A stretch of DNA of 13,094 nt from JBCAWW01 sp039024315 (GTDB lineage Bacteria; Bacteroidota; Bacteroidia; J057), in the NCBI GenBank assembly GCA_039024315.1, contig JBCCQN010000219.1, positions 1-13,094 on the forward strand. The letters are read 5' to 3'. A program made the position numbers and the translations under genes. This document shows positions 1 to 6,602 of this stretch, one piece after another (position 1 is the first letter of the stretch; each line of letters begins with the position of its first letter). The notes below the pieces were generated by a model. That model saw only the letters and a list, made by a program, of their open reading frames with translations, was not told the DNA's origin and made no database searches.

Positions 1-639
1 ATCCCTTTAGCGGGTGGTCATAGTATCGATAGTCCGGAGCCTATTTTTGGATTGGCGGTTACTGGCAGAGTCAATGTAGCCAACATCCGTAAAAACGGGG
101 GAGCGGTAGCCGGCAGCAAATTATTTTTGACCAAACCAATCGGGGTAGGGATTCTTAGCACGGCCCAAAAGCAGCAAAAGCTAGCGGCCGAGCATCAAGA
201 CATTGCCCGAGACAGCATGATCCAGCTCAATAAGCTAGGCGAGACTTTTGCCAAATATGCCTACGTCAAAGCCATGACCGACGTCACCGGATTTGGCCTG
301 TTAGGCCACCTTGGAGAAATGTGCGAAGCGAGTAAAACCAGCGCGACCGTATGGCTTGATAAAGTACCTAAACTCCCGCATATCGATCATTATATTGAAC
401 AGGGCTGTATACCGGGAGGTACCCATCGCAATTATGAGAGCTATGGCGATAAAGTCAGCGAGCTCAATGATTATCAAAAGGCCATCCTTTGCGATCCTCA
501 AACCAGCGGCGGTTTATTGATTGCCGTCATGCCCGGCTACGACAAAGAATTTATCGCTTTGACCACTGGTCTTGGCTTGGAATTAGAGGCTATCGGCGAG
601 ATGGGCGAGCCGGGAGAGCTAGTAATTAAGGTTGAGTAG
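1..639 (+). CDS. selD: Selenide, water dikinase (selenophosphate synthase), 3' part
   Basis: SelD makes selenophosphate, AMP and phosphate from selenide and ATP in the cytoplasm; selenophosphate is the selenium donor for selenocysteine and selenouridine. The frame is open from base 1, so the gene starts upstream; an apparent start at the TTG of position 52 is internal to a conserved block. Visible are 212 residues of a family that is usually about 340-350 long, so roughly the first 130-140, including the N-terminal Cys/Sec and Lys catalytic site, are missing. Seen motifs are GGHSID followed by PEPIFGLAVTG (residues 5-21), TDVTGFGLLGHLGEM (about 93-107) and CDPQTSGGLL (about 164-173), all hallmarks of the AIRS/PurM-like fold of SelD. 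The gene converges on an exported-protein gene and shares 14 bp with it. Selenium-using partner genes are not in view. The assignment is very safe; whether the missing site has Cys or Sec cannot be told. Confidence 0.96.
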   Translation: MPLAGGHSIDSPEPIFGLAVTGRVNVANIRKNGGAVAGSKLFLTKPIGVGILSTAQKQQKLAAEHQDIARDSMIQLNKLGETFAKYAYVKAMTDVTGFGLLGHLGEMCEASKTSATVWLDKVPKLPHIDHYIEQGCIPGGTHRNYESYGDKVSELNDYQKAILCDPQTSGGLLIAVMPGYDKEFIALTTGLGLELEAIGEMGEPGELVIKVE

Positions 640-1198
640 ACTGGCCGAGGCGTATGCCAAATGACACTTCCAATCTAGAGCGATAAATTAGAAAATCTGC
701 ATCCGGAAAGGGAAATAAGCGTGCTTGCATCTGGAAGAAGAGCTTATTGTTTTTAAAATTCTTTTTGGCACCGAGCTGGATGTAGGCCCAATAATCTTCA
801 AAGGTAGCCCAATAACAATCCGTCCGTTGACAATATTCAAAGGCTTGCATCCCCCAAGCGCCTCCAAGACCTCCGAAACCCCACCAGTTTGCCCCAAGTC
901 TATGATATGAATTGATATCAAAGGTGAACCAAAAGGTGTTAAAAGCCTCTGAACTCCTCGCTATCCGTCTTCGATCGTAGAGAAAGCCCAGACGGGTTCC
1001 TAGCTGCCAATTGGCTTTATTTACCACCAAATTTTCTATCCCTAGCCCTATATCAAAAAATTCAGTATCGAAATTAATAGGTAGGGAGCCTCGAGCATCT
1101 ATTTGCCAAGTGAGTGATTGCTGCTGTTGTTGCGCAAGACAAAAAAAAGGACTTGTTAGGCTGAATACTAGAGCCCAAAATAGGAAGGCATGTTTCAT
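626..1198 (-). CDS. Exported hypothetical protein, probable outer-membrane beta-barrel (paralogue 1)
   Basis: A 190-residue protein that I cannot assign to a named family. It begins with a clear Sec signal peptide (hydrophobic residues 4-22, probable cleavage after CLA at residue 22), followed by a run of five Gln. The mature part is rich in alternating aromatic and polar residues, for example ANWQLGTRLGFLY, TFWFTFDINSYHRLG and FFQMQARLFPFP. This suggests amphipathic beta strands of a small outer-membrane or periplasmic barrel. It is clearly related to the gene at 1237-1806: WQLG.R.G.LY, the RLG.NWW motif and the C-terminal SFGIRL strand are all shared. The two lie 38 bp apart on the same strand, probably in one transcript. 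Its last 14 bases overlap the end of selD on the opposite strand. A Cys pair (around CQRTDC) is absent from its paralogue. Confidence 0.8.
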   Translation of the reverse strand: MKHAFLFWALVFSLTSPFFCLAQQQQQSLTWQIDARGSLPINFDTEFFDIGLGIENLVVNKANWQLGTRLGFLYDRRRIARSSEAFNTFWFTFDINSYHRLGANWWGFGGLGGAWGMQAFEYCQRTDCYWATFEDYWAYIQLGAKKNFKNNKLFFQMQARLFPFPDADFLIYRSRLEVSFGIRLGQSTQP

Positions 1199-1236
1199 TA
1201 TTTGATTTTCAAAGGTTTGTGCTGCTCAAAGACAAT

Positions 1237-1806
1237 CTATCTTCTAAGCTTTCCAGAAGAACAATTTAGCCGAACGCCAATAGACAAATCAGCATGTCCC
1301 TCCCTTAAGACCGCGATATCGGGATAGGGAATAATCCGAGTTTGCAATTGGACAAAGAATCGATCCTTGGCGAAATCTCTTTTTAGGCTCAAAATCGTGT
1401 ATGGCCAGCTATACCTAGTAAGCTCATAATAACTGATCGCTTTATACCAAACCTTATTGGGCATGAGTTGGGTGCTGGCTCCGAGGCCAAAGCCCCACCA
1501 CCAATTATCTCCCAAACGACGATAAGCCACAAGATCTAAACTAAACCAACGAGAATGAAAATTCTTAGGTAGGTCAGTACGGAGTCGATACAAAGCCCCA
1601 AAACGAGCCCCCAACTGCCACTTGGCTTTATCCAAGAGCATATACTCAAAACCGATCCCATTGCTGCGATATCTAAAATCCAGATTATGTATCTCTGTAT
1701 GTCTGATATCGATTTGTAGGCGACCGGGTAAGGTAGATTGGGCAAAAAGCTGAAAATTGAGGCTCAGAAATAAGCCGAGGAATGCTGAAAGGATAATAAC
1801 TCGCAT
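1237..1806 (-). CDS. Exported hypothetical protein, probable outer-membrane beta-barrel (paralogue 2)
   Basis: A 189-residue protein of unknown family, paralogous to its downstream neighbour at 626-1198. It has a Sec signal peptide (hydrophobic residues 3-20, probable cleavage after LFA at residue 22). Shared blocks in the same order are KAKWQLGARFGALY, RWFSLDLVAYRRLGDNWWWGFG, FFVQLQTRIIPYPD and the terminal DLSIGVRLN. These match KANWQLGTRLGFLY, FWFTFDINSYHRLGANWWGFG, FFQMQARLFPFPD and EVSFGIRLG in the other copy. Alternating aromatic and small residues suggest beta strands at the outer membrane; this is inference. It is the upstream member of the pair. A repeat-bearing intergenic stretch (1825-1952) starts 19 bp before its ATG and may contain or disturb its promoter. 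Confidence 0.8.
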   Translation of the reverse strand: MRVIILSAFLGLFLSLNFQLFAQSTLPGRLQIDIRHTEIHNLDFRYRSNGIGFEYMLLDKAKWQLGARFGALYRLRTDLPKNFHSRWFSLDLVAYRRLGDNWWWGFGLGASTQLMPNKVWYKAISYYELTRYSWPYTILSLKRDFAKDRFFVQLQTRIIPYPDIAVLREGHADLSIGVRLNCSSGKLRR

Positions 1807-1824
1807 CTTGTGTTTTCAAGGGAT

Positions 1825-1857
1825 AAGCGTTCCGCGTCCCGAAAGCTTTCGGGAGTA
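1825..1857 (+). repeat. 33-bp palindromic intergenic repeat, form A, copy 1
   Basis: This stretch is identical over all 33 bases to 11403-11435, about 9.6 kb away. It begins with AAGCGTTCCGCG and continues into an 18-bp perfect palindrome, TCCCGAAAGCTTTCGGGA (1837-1854). The first 12 bases differ by one base from the start of the form B repeats at 1932, 9603 and 9704, so the two forms look like one family. It sits 19 bp upstream of the ATG of the exported protein at 1237-1806. The hairpin has no following T-run, so it is not a classical terminator on either strand. A REP/BIME-like or small mobile element end is the likeliest reading. Confidence 0.8.
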
Positions 1858-1931
1858 GCCAAAATAAAGAATGAGCCAATCACTCAATCTGAAGCACGTA
1901 GTCCAAGGCCAAAAGGTGGGGTTTGGTTTTT

Positions 1932-1952
1932 ACTGCTGCGCAGAACGCTTAT
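1932..1952 (-). repeat. Intergenic repeat, form B, copy 1 (inverted relative to 1825)
   Basis: This 21-base stretch is identical to 9603-9623 and, in opposite orientation, matches 18 bases at 9704-9721. Read on the minus strand it starts AAGCGTTCTGCGCAGCAG. It lies in inverted orientation to the form A copy at 1825, so the two together enclose 128 bp between the exported-protein genes ending at 1970 and starting at 1806. It contains the small palindrome CTGCGCAG. Function is unknown; it may be the end of a small non-autonomous element. Confidence 0.75.
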
Positions 1953-1969
1953 TCTCTTCCAGTCATAGA

Positions 1970-2605
1970 CTATTTATTTTCGCGTGCTTTTAAGGACCAG
2001 CCCACATAGGTCATAAACATCATTTCATCGACTAGGCTCGCATAATCATCATGCACCATAACATCCAGCCCAGCCCCTATGACTAAGCGCTTACCCAAGG
2101 CAGTGGTTTGTACGCTCAAACTCGAATAAGGTAAAGTCGGTCGCCACTGTATATAGGCATCAGGCTCGTCTCGATAAAGTCCGACATTTCGCCACATCCG
2201 AGCTCTAAATACGCCAACTTCCCATTGTAATTGGCAGGAGGGGGCGAAAGGCAAATAGTAGGTAACACCAGCCCCTAGCCTGAAGAAAAACTCTGGAAAA
2301 TCCCATGCTTTTTTGGCGCGACTGTAGACTCGCCAATATCCTGCGGCATAATTTGTTTGCTTGATAAAAGCCTGAAAATTGTGCTTGGTGGTGGTATGGT
2401 AGCTGATACTAATACCGGGAGCAGTTTGCAAGACATCTTCCCACCATTTTACACCGGAGGAAATCGTATTGTAGTACACATCTCCAACGGGAATGCGGAC
2501 AAAGCTCGGCACCCCTAAGCTAATCCCTTTGGGGATTTGTTGAGCGGAAAGCAGGCTGAAGGCAAAAAGGAATCCTCCTAATAAAATAATGTGTTTGCTG
2601 TTCAT
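1970..2605 (-). CDS. Exported hypothetical protein, possible beta-barrel
   Basis: A 211-residue protein that I do not recognise. It has a Sec signal peptide (hydrophobic residues 6-20, probable cleavage after LLSA at residue 21, before QQIPKG). The mature part has many Tyr, Trp and Phe in alternating patterns, such as FFRLGAGVTYYLPFAP, SCQLQWEVGVFRARMW and RLVIGAGLDVMV, which suggests beta strands and an outer-membrane or periplasmic location. It resembles the two neighbouring exported proteins in general style, but I cannot align it convincingly with them. The ATG is 20 bases beyond the T-run of the terminator that ends the MoxR operon, so its promoter must overlap the terminator, lie within the moxR 3' end, or be replaced by read-through. 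The repeat-bearing gap 1807-1969 follows it. Confidence 0.75.
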   Translation of the reverse strand: MNSKHIILLGGFLFAFSLLSAQQIPKGISLGVPSFVRIPVGDVYYNTISSGVKWWEDVLQTAPGISISYHTTTKHNFQAFIKQTNYAAGYWRVYSRAKKAWDFPEFFFRLGAGVTYYLPFAPSCQLQWEVGVFRARMWRNVGLYRDEPDAYIQWRPTLPYSSLSVQTTALGKRLVIGAGLDVMVHDDYASLVDEMMFMTYVGWSLKARENK

Positions 2606-2625
2606 AATTTGCTACTAAAGGTGAC

Positions 2626-2664
2626 AAAAAAAGGGCTGGGACGCACACATGCACGTCTCAGCCC
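2626..2664 (-). terminator. Rho-independent terminator of the MoxR operon
   Basis: On the minus strand, GGGCTGAGACG (2664-2654) pairs with CGTCCCAGCCC (2643-2633) with one mismatch. The loop is 10 bases, and seven T follow immediately (2632-2626). It lies 22 bases after the MoxR stop codon, a textbook position. It marks the end of the five-gene operon and separates it from the exported-protein genes. Confidence 0.88.
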
Positions 2665-2686
2665 CATATATTTCAAGATAGCTTTT

Positions 2687-3775
2687 TTAGCGGGGAACTT
2701 CAACCTTCTCTACCAATAAGCGGATCGCGTCCTCTGGGGTCATCCCTTCCATTTCCTTTTCTGGTGTCAAGATGATACGGTGTTGCAGTACTGGCCCCGT
2801 GATATGCTGGATATCTTCAGGCGTTACAAAATCGCGTCCTCGCATAGCCGCAATCGCTTTGGCCGCCGTCATCAAACTAAGCGAGGCCCGAGGCGAAGCG
2901 CCTAAGTATATGTCTTTACTCGTTCTTGTCTGACTGACAATTTGCACGATATATTTGATCAAGTTCGCATCAATATGTAAGGAGCGGACAATCTCCTGCG
3001 CTTCCTGAATTTCACTCGCTTTGAGGACTGGCTGCACCAAATTGAGGTCGTTGACGCCTTTGCGAGTATGGAAGCCTGTCAGGATATTGATTTCGTCTTC
3101 GACGCTAGGATAGCTGACTTCGATTTTGAAGAGGAAGCGGTCTAGTTGTGCCTCCGGCAAACGGTAAGTACCTTCTTGCTCAATGGGGTTTTGGGTAGCG
3201 AGCACCATAAAAGGCGGGGCCATGGGATAACGCTCTCCATCCATGGTGATTTGCCGCTCTTCCATGACTTCAAACAAGGCTGCCTGCGTTTTGGCAGGCG
3301 CGCGGTTAATCTCATCGATCAAAACCAGATTGGAAAAGATAGGGCCTTTGCGAAACTCAAAATCGCCATTCTTCTGGTTGAAGATCGAAGTCCCCAAGAC
3401 ATCAGAAGGCATCAGATCAGGCGTAAACTGAATCCGCGAGAAGTCCGCATCAATGGAACGGGCGGTCAACTTGGCCGCCAAGGTTTTGGCAACACCGGGC
3501 ACCCCTTCAATCAATACATGCCCATCAGAAAGGATCGCCGCGATGATCAATTCGACCATTTTATGCTGCCCCACGATCAGCTTGCCGATTTCGGCTTTGA
3601 TATGATCTACTGCTGTGCGAAAGGCCGTTAACTCAGTGCGAGGCACGTAGGCGTTTTCGCGTTCCACCGCAGGTGAAAGCTCAGGACTCTCTACCTCCGT
3701 CTCTGGATTCGTTGCTGGCGTATGATTAGGCTCCAAAGGAGTTTGCGATTCAGGTGTGGGATTATTGTCTTCCAT
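2687..3775 (-). CDS. MoxR-family AAA+ ATPase
   Basis: A cytoplasmic AAA+ ATPase of the MoxR family. These act as chaperones that use ATP to assemble, activate or insert metal into partner protein complexes, often at the membrane. The 362 residues show Walker A GVPGVAKT (91-98), Walker B LVLIDE (150-155), sensor 1 ATQN (193-196), the arginine-finger region AQLDRF (209-214) and sensor 2 GASPR (292-296) before the helical lid. The first 45 residues or so precede the conserved core. They are rich in Pro and Glu (nine of each), carry no Lys and look disordered. The next in-frame Met is at residue 73, inside the core, so the start is secure. The start overlaps the DUF4350 gene by 14 bp, suggesting translational coupling. 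It is the last gene of the operon and is followed by a strong terminator; the DUF58 gene that usually follows is absent here. Confidence 0.95.
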   Translation of the reverse strand: MEDNNPTPESQTPLEPNHTPATNPETEVESPELSPAVERENAYVPRTELTAFRTAVDHIKAEIGKLIVGQHKMVELIIAAILSDGHVLIEGVPGVAKTLAAKLTARSIDADFSRIQFTPDLMPSDVLGTSIFNQKNGDFEFRKGPIFSNLVLIDEINRAPAKTQAALFEVMEERQITMDGERYPMAPPFMVLATQNPIEQEGTYRLPEAQLDRFLFKIEVSYPSVEDEINILTGFHTRKGVNDLNLVQPVLKASEIQEAQEIVRSLHIDANLIKYIVQIVSQTRTSKDIYLGASPRASLSLMTAAKAIAAMRGRDFVTPEDIQHITGPVLQHRIILTPEKEMEGMTPEDAIRLLVEKVEVPR

Positions 3776-4994
3776 TTGCGTGTAGATAAAAGCTTTCCAC
3801 CAAAAGATTGAGTTCGAGTAAGTCGCTTTCGGAGATTTGTTCGCGTTGGCGGGTACGCTCGATCATGCGACAGAGGGTACGGACTTCGTTTTGATCCATA
3901 CCCGATTTACCCGCTAAGGTCTCGACAAACTCAGGACTAAATTCTGTGGTTTTGAGAAAGTATTGGGTGCGAATATAGGCAAGTAGAATTTTGATTTTCT
4001 TTTCTGCTACATTTTTATGGTCATTGCTCTGATAATAAAGGCGGCCTACCGTTTCGGTAAATTCGAGGGTAGCATTTGGCAAAGGTTTACGATCAGGGAT
4101 GACTCTCTGCTTACGTTTGGACTCAAAAATCACGTAGGCCAGCACCGCAAAAGCTACTAGCCAATAAGCCCAATTGAGCGAACGCTGCGAACGAATATAG
4201 GCCAGCAAATCCGGATCTTCTTGTTCAGGGCGGTTGAGGGAATAATTGCCACGCTTGTAAAACTCATCCCAGATTATTTCCGCATCCTCTGGCAGATAGG
4301 AAAAGGCCGCTTCGGCAAAGCGATGGTTATCTTCATATAATAAGAAGTAATTGGTAAACATCCTTGGGCTAGTCCCGAGGATAAGAAAGCCATCTCCATG
4401 AGGGATTTTGATCAAACAGGCCTTATTATATTGGTTATAAGCCAAAACGGAGATGTTTTCAGCCTCTTCTTCAAATTCGAAGTACCATTTTTCATCAGCT
4501 CTTTTAAAGTCAAAAGCGGTATAATTTCCTAAGCTTGGGTTAGTAAAACGTATTTGGGTACTGTCGGCTTTAGGGGTATCCTCTTCGAGGAACTCTAAGA
4601 CTGGGGTAGTGAGCCGAATCCGAAAACTATCTTTCAATACGTAGGGAAAATCCCTAGCCACTAAAAAGGCATAGTTACCATCTTCGACAAATTCGAGCAG
4701 CGCTTCGGTATCATAAACATCTCCTAAATATTTATTGGTGAGGACGATGTAAGCCGTATTTTCATGATATTCTTCGTCGAAGGCATAGTAAGTTTCGTTA
4801 TTACTGATGGTAATTTCCCCCTCAGGAAAGAGGTCTGGAAGCAACTTGAGTAATACATACGCTCCATAAGGATTTTTGTCTCCTTGAGAGAAAGTCTCCC
4901 GCCAATTGATGCGATCAGGCCCAGTAAACATACTGAGGATCAAGAGCAAAAACATCACCCCTATCACCCCTAAGACGATCATCCTTGCTCTCAT
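3762..4994 (-). CDS. DUF4350 domain membrane protein
   Basis: A 410-residue membrane protein. One hydrophobic segment lies at the N-terminus (about 5-23) and a second at about 273-290, so the region between is probably extracytoplasmic and the basic C-terminal 120 residues cytoplasmic. Just after the first helix is INWRETFSQGDKNPYGAYVL (29-48), typical of DUF4350 proteins found beside MoxR genes in Bacteroidota. The end of the extracytoplasmic part has HGDGFLILGTSPRMFTNY (199-216). From family knowledge, DUF4350 is thought to have a glutamine-amidotransferase-like fold without a known reaction; I see no clear catalytic triad. The C-terminal part (about 310-405) is predicted helical. It overlaps the gene before it by 4 bp (ATGA) and moxR by 14 bp. 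The role is inferred to be a membrane partner of the MoxR ATPase. Confidence 0.88.
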   Translation of the reverse strand: MRARMIVLGVIGVMFLLLILSMFTGPDRINWRETFSQGDKNPYGAYVLLKLLPDLFPEGEITISNNETYYAFDEEYHENTAYIVLTNKYLGDVYDTEALLEFVEDGNYAFLVARDFPYVLKDSFRIRLTTPVLEFLEEDTPKADSTQIRFTNPSLGNYTAFDFKRADEKWYFEFEEEAENISVLAYNQYNKACLIKIPHGDGFLILGTSPRMFTNYFLLYEDNHRFAEAAFSYLPEDAEIIWDEFYKRGNYSLNRPEQEDPDLLAYIRSQRSLNWAYWLVAFAVLAYVIFESKRKQRVIPDRKPLPNATLEFTETVGRLYYQSNDHKNVAEKKIKILLAYIRTQYFLKTTEFSPEFVETLAGKSGMDQNEVRTLCRMIERTRQREQISESDLLELNLLVESFYLHANGRQ

Positions 4995-5701
4995 TTCTTC
5001 TGGCTTAGTCGGTTTTGAAAATTGCGAAATACTTGCTCTATCCTATGGTAACGCTCCCCATCAATGGGGAAATCACCGTACCATACATATTCATAATGCA
5101 AAGTCAGATCGTCAAAAGGTAGGGCCACGCGAGTATTGCTTAGCTCGAGTTGATAGTCGTGATTGGTTTTATTGATTTGCCAATCAATCCAACCACGTTT
5201 GGACAACTCTTTGAGAGATTCTAGATATAGGAGGCGCACAGCTCGGCGATATTCCCCCTCCGCCACTGCTTTTTGTACCAGCTCATCAAAGTCAAGGCTA
5301 TGGATGTCTGCGGGCATTTCTTCAAAGTCCATGGAGATCTGCTTCGCAGAACGCCCAAATATAGTCCTGACATCAACCTCAAAAATATAGAGGAGCAAAC
5401 CAACCAAAACCAGCAGCATGGACCCAAAGACGAGGATATTGACCCAGAGCGGGGTTGATTCGTCAAATAGGGATTGCCACCATTGACGGATCTTCCTGAG
5501 AAAACGATAAAACAGATTTTCCTTTTCATTGACTGGCCGACGGTCGTAAACAAAATCATCATCCGCCAAAAAATCAGCCCGTTTATCTTCATCAAAGTGC
5601 CGCACTTCTATCGCAGAAGAATCTTCGCTTATCAGCTGCGCCCAAGTAAATTGGGGCAGAAACAATAAGCTCAATATGCCAAAGAAAAGGCTTCTATTCA
5701 T
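4991..5701 (-). CDS. DUF4129-domain membrane protein
   Basis: A 236-residue protein with a signal peptide (hydrophobic residues 4-20, probable cleavage after WA at residue 21) and an acidic extracytoplasmic stretch (25-60). A basic and aromatic segment with WW follows (residues 74-75), then one strong membrane helix (about 86-107) and a cytoplasmic C-terminal domain. That domain reads DFDELVQKAVAEGEYRRAVR (137-156), LLYLESLKELSKRG, then W174 and YEYVWYGDFP (203-212), the usual pattern of DUF4129. In other bacteria DUF4129 is found at the C-terminus of transglutaminase-like membrane proteins and beside MoxR and DUF58 genes; its biochemical role is unknown. Here it stands alone without a transglutaminase domain. 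The start overlaps the preceding gene by 8 bp, and the end overlaps the DUF4350 gene by 4 bp. Read on the plus strand, positions 5339-5354 match the form B intergenic repeat at 15 of 16 bases. Confidence 0.85.
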   Translation of the reverse strand: MNRSLFFGILSLLFLPQFTWAQLISEDSSAIEVRHFDEDKRADFLADDDFVYDRRPVNEKENLFYRFLRKIRQWWQSLFDESTPLWVNILVFGSMLLVLVGLLLYIFEVDVRTIFGRSAKQISMDFEEMPADIHSLDFDELVQKAVAEGEYRRAVRLLYLESLKELSKRGWIDWQINKTNHDYQLELSNTRVALPFDDLTLHYEYVWYGDFPIDGERYHRIEQVFRNFQNRLSQKK

Positions 5702-6602
5702 TCCCTATTTGGTCAATCGCATCCTCCAGAAAATCGTTAGGCGCTGGTAAATCGGTGATATTGAAATACTGCAAACCGATCGCAACCCAAAGGGGCACAT
5801 TTACTAAAACCGAAACCAAAGCGATCACGATTTGTCCGAGCACCAATGCTGTTGTGCCCATAGCTCCGGTAAAAGACAGAGAAACCGTAATGGGGGAAGC
5901 CATGATGCCCAATACTATGCTCATCACCAATATGAGACCAAAGCTAAACCACCAATTACCACGAATTAATTGGAACGCTCTTTTTATAGCAGCCATTGGT
6001 CCAATTTCTTCATGCAATTGTATGAAAAAGACAAAATACAGGGTAACCCCAGCATAGAATAGCCCCAAAAATCCCGCAAAACCTAAGAAACCAGCCATGG
6101 GAGGGGAGCTCTCTCCTACATAAACGACAAGCATCGTAAATAAGAAAACCCCCACTACAACGAGTGTAAACATAGTCAAGAAAGAGGCGACTAAGCCACC
6201 TAAACTATTAAAAGCTCTATCTCTTAAGTATTCCGGTTCTTCCAATTTCTGGGGCTCATGCAAATAGGTCAACATATGCTCATAAATGAAGGCTCCCGTC
6301 AAAGAAGTAGCCATCACGGCGATAACCATGATTGCCGGGAAGATCCAGATAGGCATAGATTCATTATTCAAGGCTAAATCCTGCAGAATATTATCAAAAT
6401 CTCCACTGGTAAATCCTTCTATTAGTGAAGTCATGGTATCCTGCGAAAAGTAGGCATTCAAAATACCAGAGATCGCAGTCAGAGGCACCACCCACATCAC
6501 TAGAGGGAGCAATAAACTTTTGGGATTACGAAACACATATTGAAAGGAGTCTTGAAAAAGATCTCCAAAATCACGCTTTCTAAATAAGTTGATCCGATTC
6601 AT
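5694..6602 (-). CDS. Multi-spanning membrane protein of the MoxR operon
   Basis: A 302-residue integral membrane protein with about six hydrophobic segments, near residues 30-52, 84-108, 134-162, 168-195, 217-240 and 250-278. The N-terminus (FRKRDFGDLFQDSFQYVFRN) and the motif AIKRAFQLIRGNWWFSFGLI (205-224) resemble membrane proteins annotated as glycerophosphoryl-diester-phosphodiesterase membrane-domain or DUF975-like. No catalytic motif is visible, so no enzyme activity should be assumed. It overlaps the SpoIIM-like gene by 4 bp and the DUF4129 gene by 8 bp, so it is certainly part of the same transcript. It probably forms a membrane complex with its neighbours; that is inference from gene order. 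The family name is uncertain, while the protein itself is certain. Confidence 0.85.
   Translation of the reverse strand: MNRINLFRKRDFGDLFQDSFQYVFRNPKSLLLPLVMWVVPLTAISGILNAYFSQDTMTSLIEGFTSGDFDNILQDLALNNESMPIWIFPAIMVIAVMATSLTGAFIYEHMLTYLHEPQKLEEPEYLRDRAFNSLGGLVASFLTMFTLVVVGVFLFTMLVVYVGESSPPMAGFLGFAGFLGLFYAGVTLYFVFFIQLHEEIGPMAAIKRAFQLIRGNWWFSFGLILVMSIVLGIMASPITVSLSFTGAMGTTALVLGQIVIALVSVLVNVPLWVAIGLQYFNITDLPAPNDFLEDAIDQIGNE

Noticed and set aside
52..54. TTG as the start of selD
   Set aside because: Conserved GGHSID and PEP motifs lie upstream in the same frame, so the gene begins before the window.
1837..1854. Palindrome read as a rho-independent terminator
   Set aside because: No T-run follows on either strand, and the identical sequence recurs as part of a longer repeat.
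3146..3631. 161-codon open frame on the plus strand opposite moxR
   Set aside because: It lies fully antisense to a well-conserved AAA+ core, and its translation shows no recognisable motif or signal.
4906..5175. Plus-strand open frame across the DUF4350/DUF4129 junction
   Set aside because: It is antisense to two supported genes and has low-complexity, shadow-like composition.
5221..5595. 124-codon open frame on the minus strand in another frame of the DUF4129 gene
   Set aside because: The overlapping frame has a signal peptide, membrane helix and domain motifs and fits the operon spacing; this one has none of these.
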